NCBI RefSeq assembly: GCF_002285635.2
Contig: NZ_CP023049.2
Location: 3,410,001-3,474,000 of the forward strand
Source of the DNA: Chryseobacterium piperi
GTDB taxonomy: Bacteria > Bacteroidota > Bacteroidia > Flavobacteriales > Weeksellaceae
Reading direction: 5' to 3'
Length of the DNA: 64,000 nucleotides
Shown here: piece after piece, positions 63,523 through 64,000 of the stretch
Layout: each line of letters opens with the position of its first letter
How positions within the stretch are numbered: position 1 is the first letter of the stretch
Program-made: the position numbers and the translations under genes
The notes under the pieces: generated by a model
The model's input: only the letters and a program-made list of their open reading frames with translations
What the model was told of the DNA's origin: nothing
Database searches by the model: none

Positions 63523-64000
63523 ATGAAAAAGAGAATTTTACTTATTTGTGCATTGGCCGCTGGTCTTTCCAGTACCTATGCGCAGAGATGGGAGCCGGCT
63601 TCAAGAGTAGCTCCAACAAGAAAAGAGGTAGATGTTAAATATACTTACAGAGTAGACCTGGCATCACTTAGAAATCTTTTAAAAGATGCTGTAGAAACAG
63701 GGAGTGGTGCAAAGGCTGTTGTTATTTCTTTACCTACTGTTGAGGGTAAAATTGAGAAATTTGCAGTGTATAACAATCCTGTTATGGAGAAATCTATGGC
63801 AGACCGTTATCAATTAGGATCTTATGTGGGGGTTGGAATTGATGATCCTTCTAAATATGTTAGATTCAGTACTTCACCAACTGAGACGCAGTCTATGATT
63901 ATCAAGGATGGACAGTATCAGTTTCTAGAACCCATAAGTGCGGATAAACAAACTTATGGAGTTTTCTATAAAACTAAGAGAACGACTGGTGGACATGGTT
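63523..64000 (+). CDS. Secreted metalloprotease-like protein, 3'-truncated by window end
   Basis: An open frame from ATG 63523 to the window's edge (159 residues visible, no stop). It has a signal peptide (MKKRILLICALAAGLSSTYAQ). The visible part (EVDVKYTYRVDLASLRNLLK, VEGKIEKFAVYNNPVM, DRYQLGSYVGVG) resembles the propeptide of flavobacterial reprolysin-like, T9SS-sorted metalloproteases. The catalytic HExxH would lie outside the window, so the call is tentative. Confidence 0.65.
   Translation, partial: MKKRILLICALAAGLSSTYAQRWEPASRVAPTRKEVDVKYTYRVDLASLRNLLKDAVETGSGAKAVVISLPTVEGKIEKFAVYNNPVMEKSMADRYQLGSYVGVGIDDPSKYVRFSTSPTETQSMIIKDGQYQFLEPISADKQTYGVFYKTKRTTGGHG

Overview
The window is chromosomal DNA from a flavobacterium (Bacteroidota), most likely Chryseobacterium or a close relative. 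The evidence is the high A+T content, the promoter grammar (TTG/TTTG, about 20 nt, TAnnTTTG, instead of sigma-70 boxes), secreted proteins with type IX secretion (T9SS) C-terminal sorting domains, DUF5686/DUF4835/DUF5687 proteins, and the order bamD-rpoZ-coaBC-DUF4835-recN. Two tRNA-Asn genes are present. No rRNA, CRISPR array or prophage was seen.

Layout. 1-9.5 kb (mostly minus strand): an outer-membrane DUF5686 protein, a CDP-alcohol phosphatidyltransferase, a tricorn-like S41 protease flanked by two near-identical tRNA-Asn genes, the site-2 protease RseP and a small secreted protein. 9.5-20.4 kb: nitrilase-family amidase; a thioredoxin / rhodanese lipoprotein / persulfide-dioxygenase-rhodanese sulfur group; HerA-like ATPase; a DnaQ exonuclease fused to a decayed GIY-YIG domain; lysA behind a lysine-rich leader peptide and terminator; poxB. 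20.6-28 kb: miaB, two accessory secreted proteins, a sigma-54-type regulator, a membrane protein, lptE and a Glu-rich TPR protein. 28-40 kb: DUF4126, rnpA, tcdA, tatD, a TetR regulator, bamD to recN, an ABC permease/ATPase pair and a DyP peroxidase. 40-47 kb: an ECF sigma/anti-sigma/outer-membrane trio, divergent class II and class I fumarases, a small membrane protein and an AraC regulator. 47-51.5 kb: two T9SS cargo proteins, one a GH13 amylase.

51.5-63.4 kb is the accessory region. Two 859-bp IS5-family elements in inverted orientation, each with a TAA target duplication, bracket about 10 kb. Inside is a very A+T-rich minus-strand operon: three paralogous exported proteins, two short proline-rich peptides with a shared leader and an invariant Trp (one frameshifted), a ComQ-like class I isoprenoid-synthase-fold protein, and an M50 metalloprotease with a PqqD-like N-terminal domain. 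I read this as a candidate ribosomally made, possibly prenylated, peptide system not matching any I know. The operon has been reshaped by a tandem duplication that left a decayed gene tail, and by the IS that replaced the last nine codons of the protease gene. prfA, a secreted protein and a prolyl oligopeptidase follow, and the window ends inside a secreted metalloprotease-like gene.

Gene calls come from reading frames, motifs and context only; no database search was run. Several starts were moved downstream of the longest frame to the codon that puts a signal peptide or conserved N-terminus in place.
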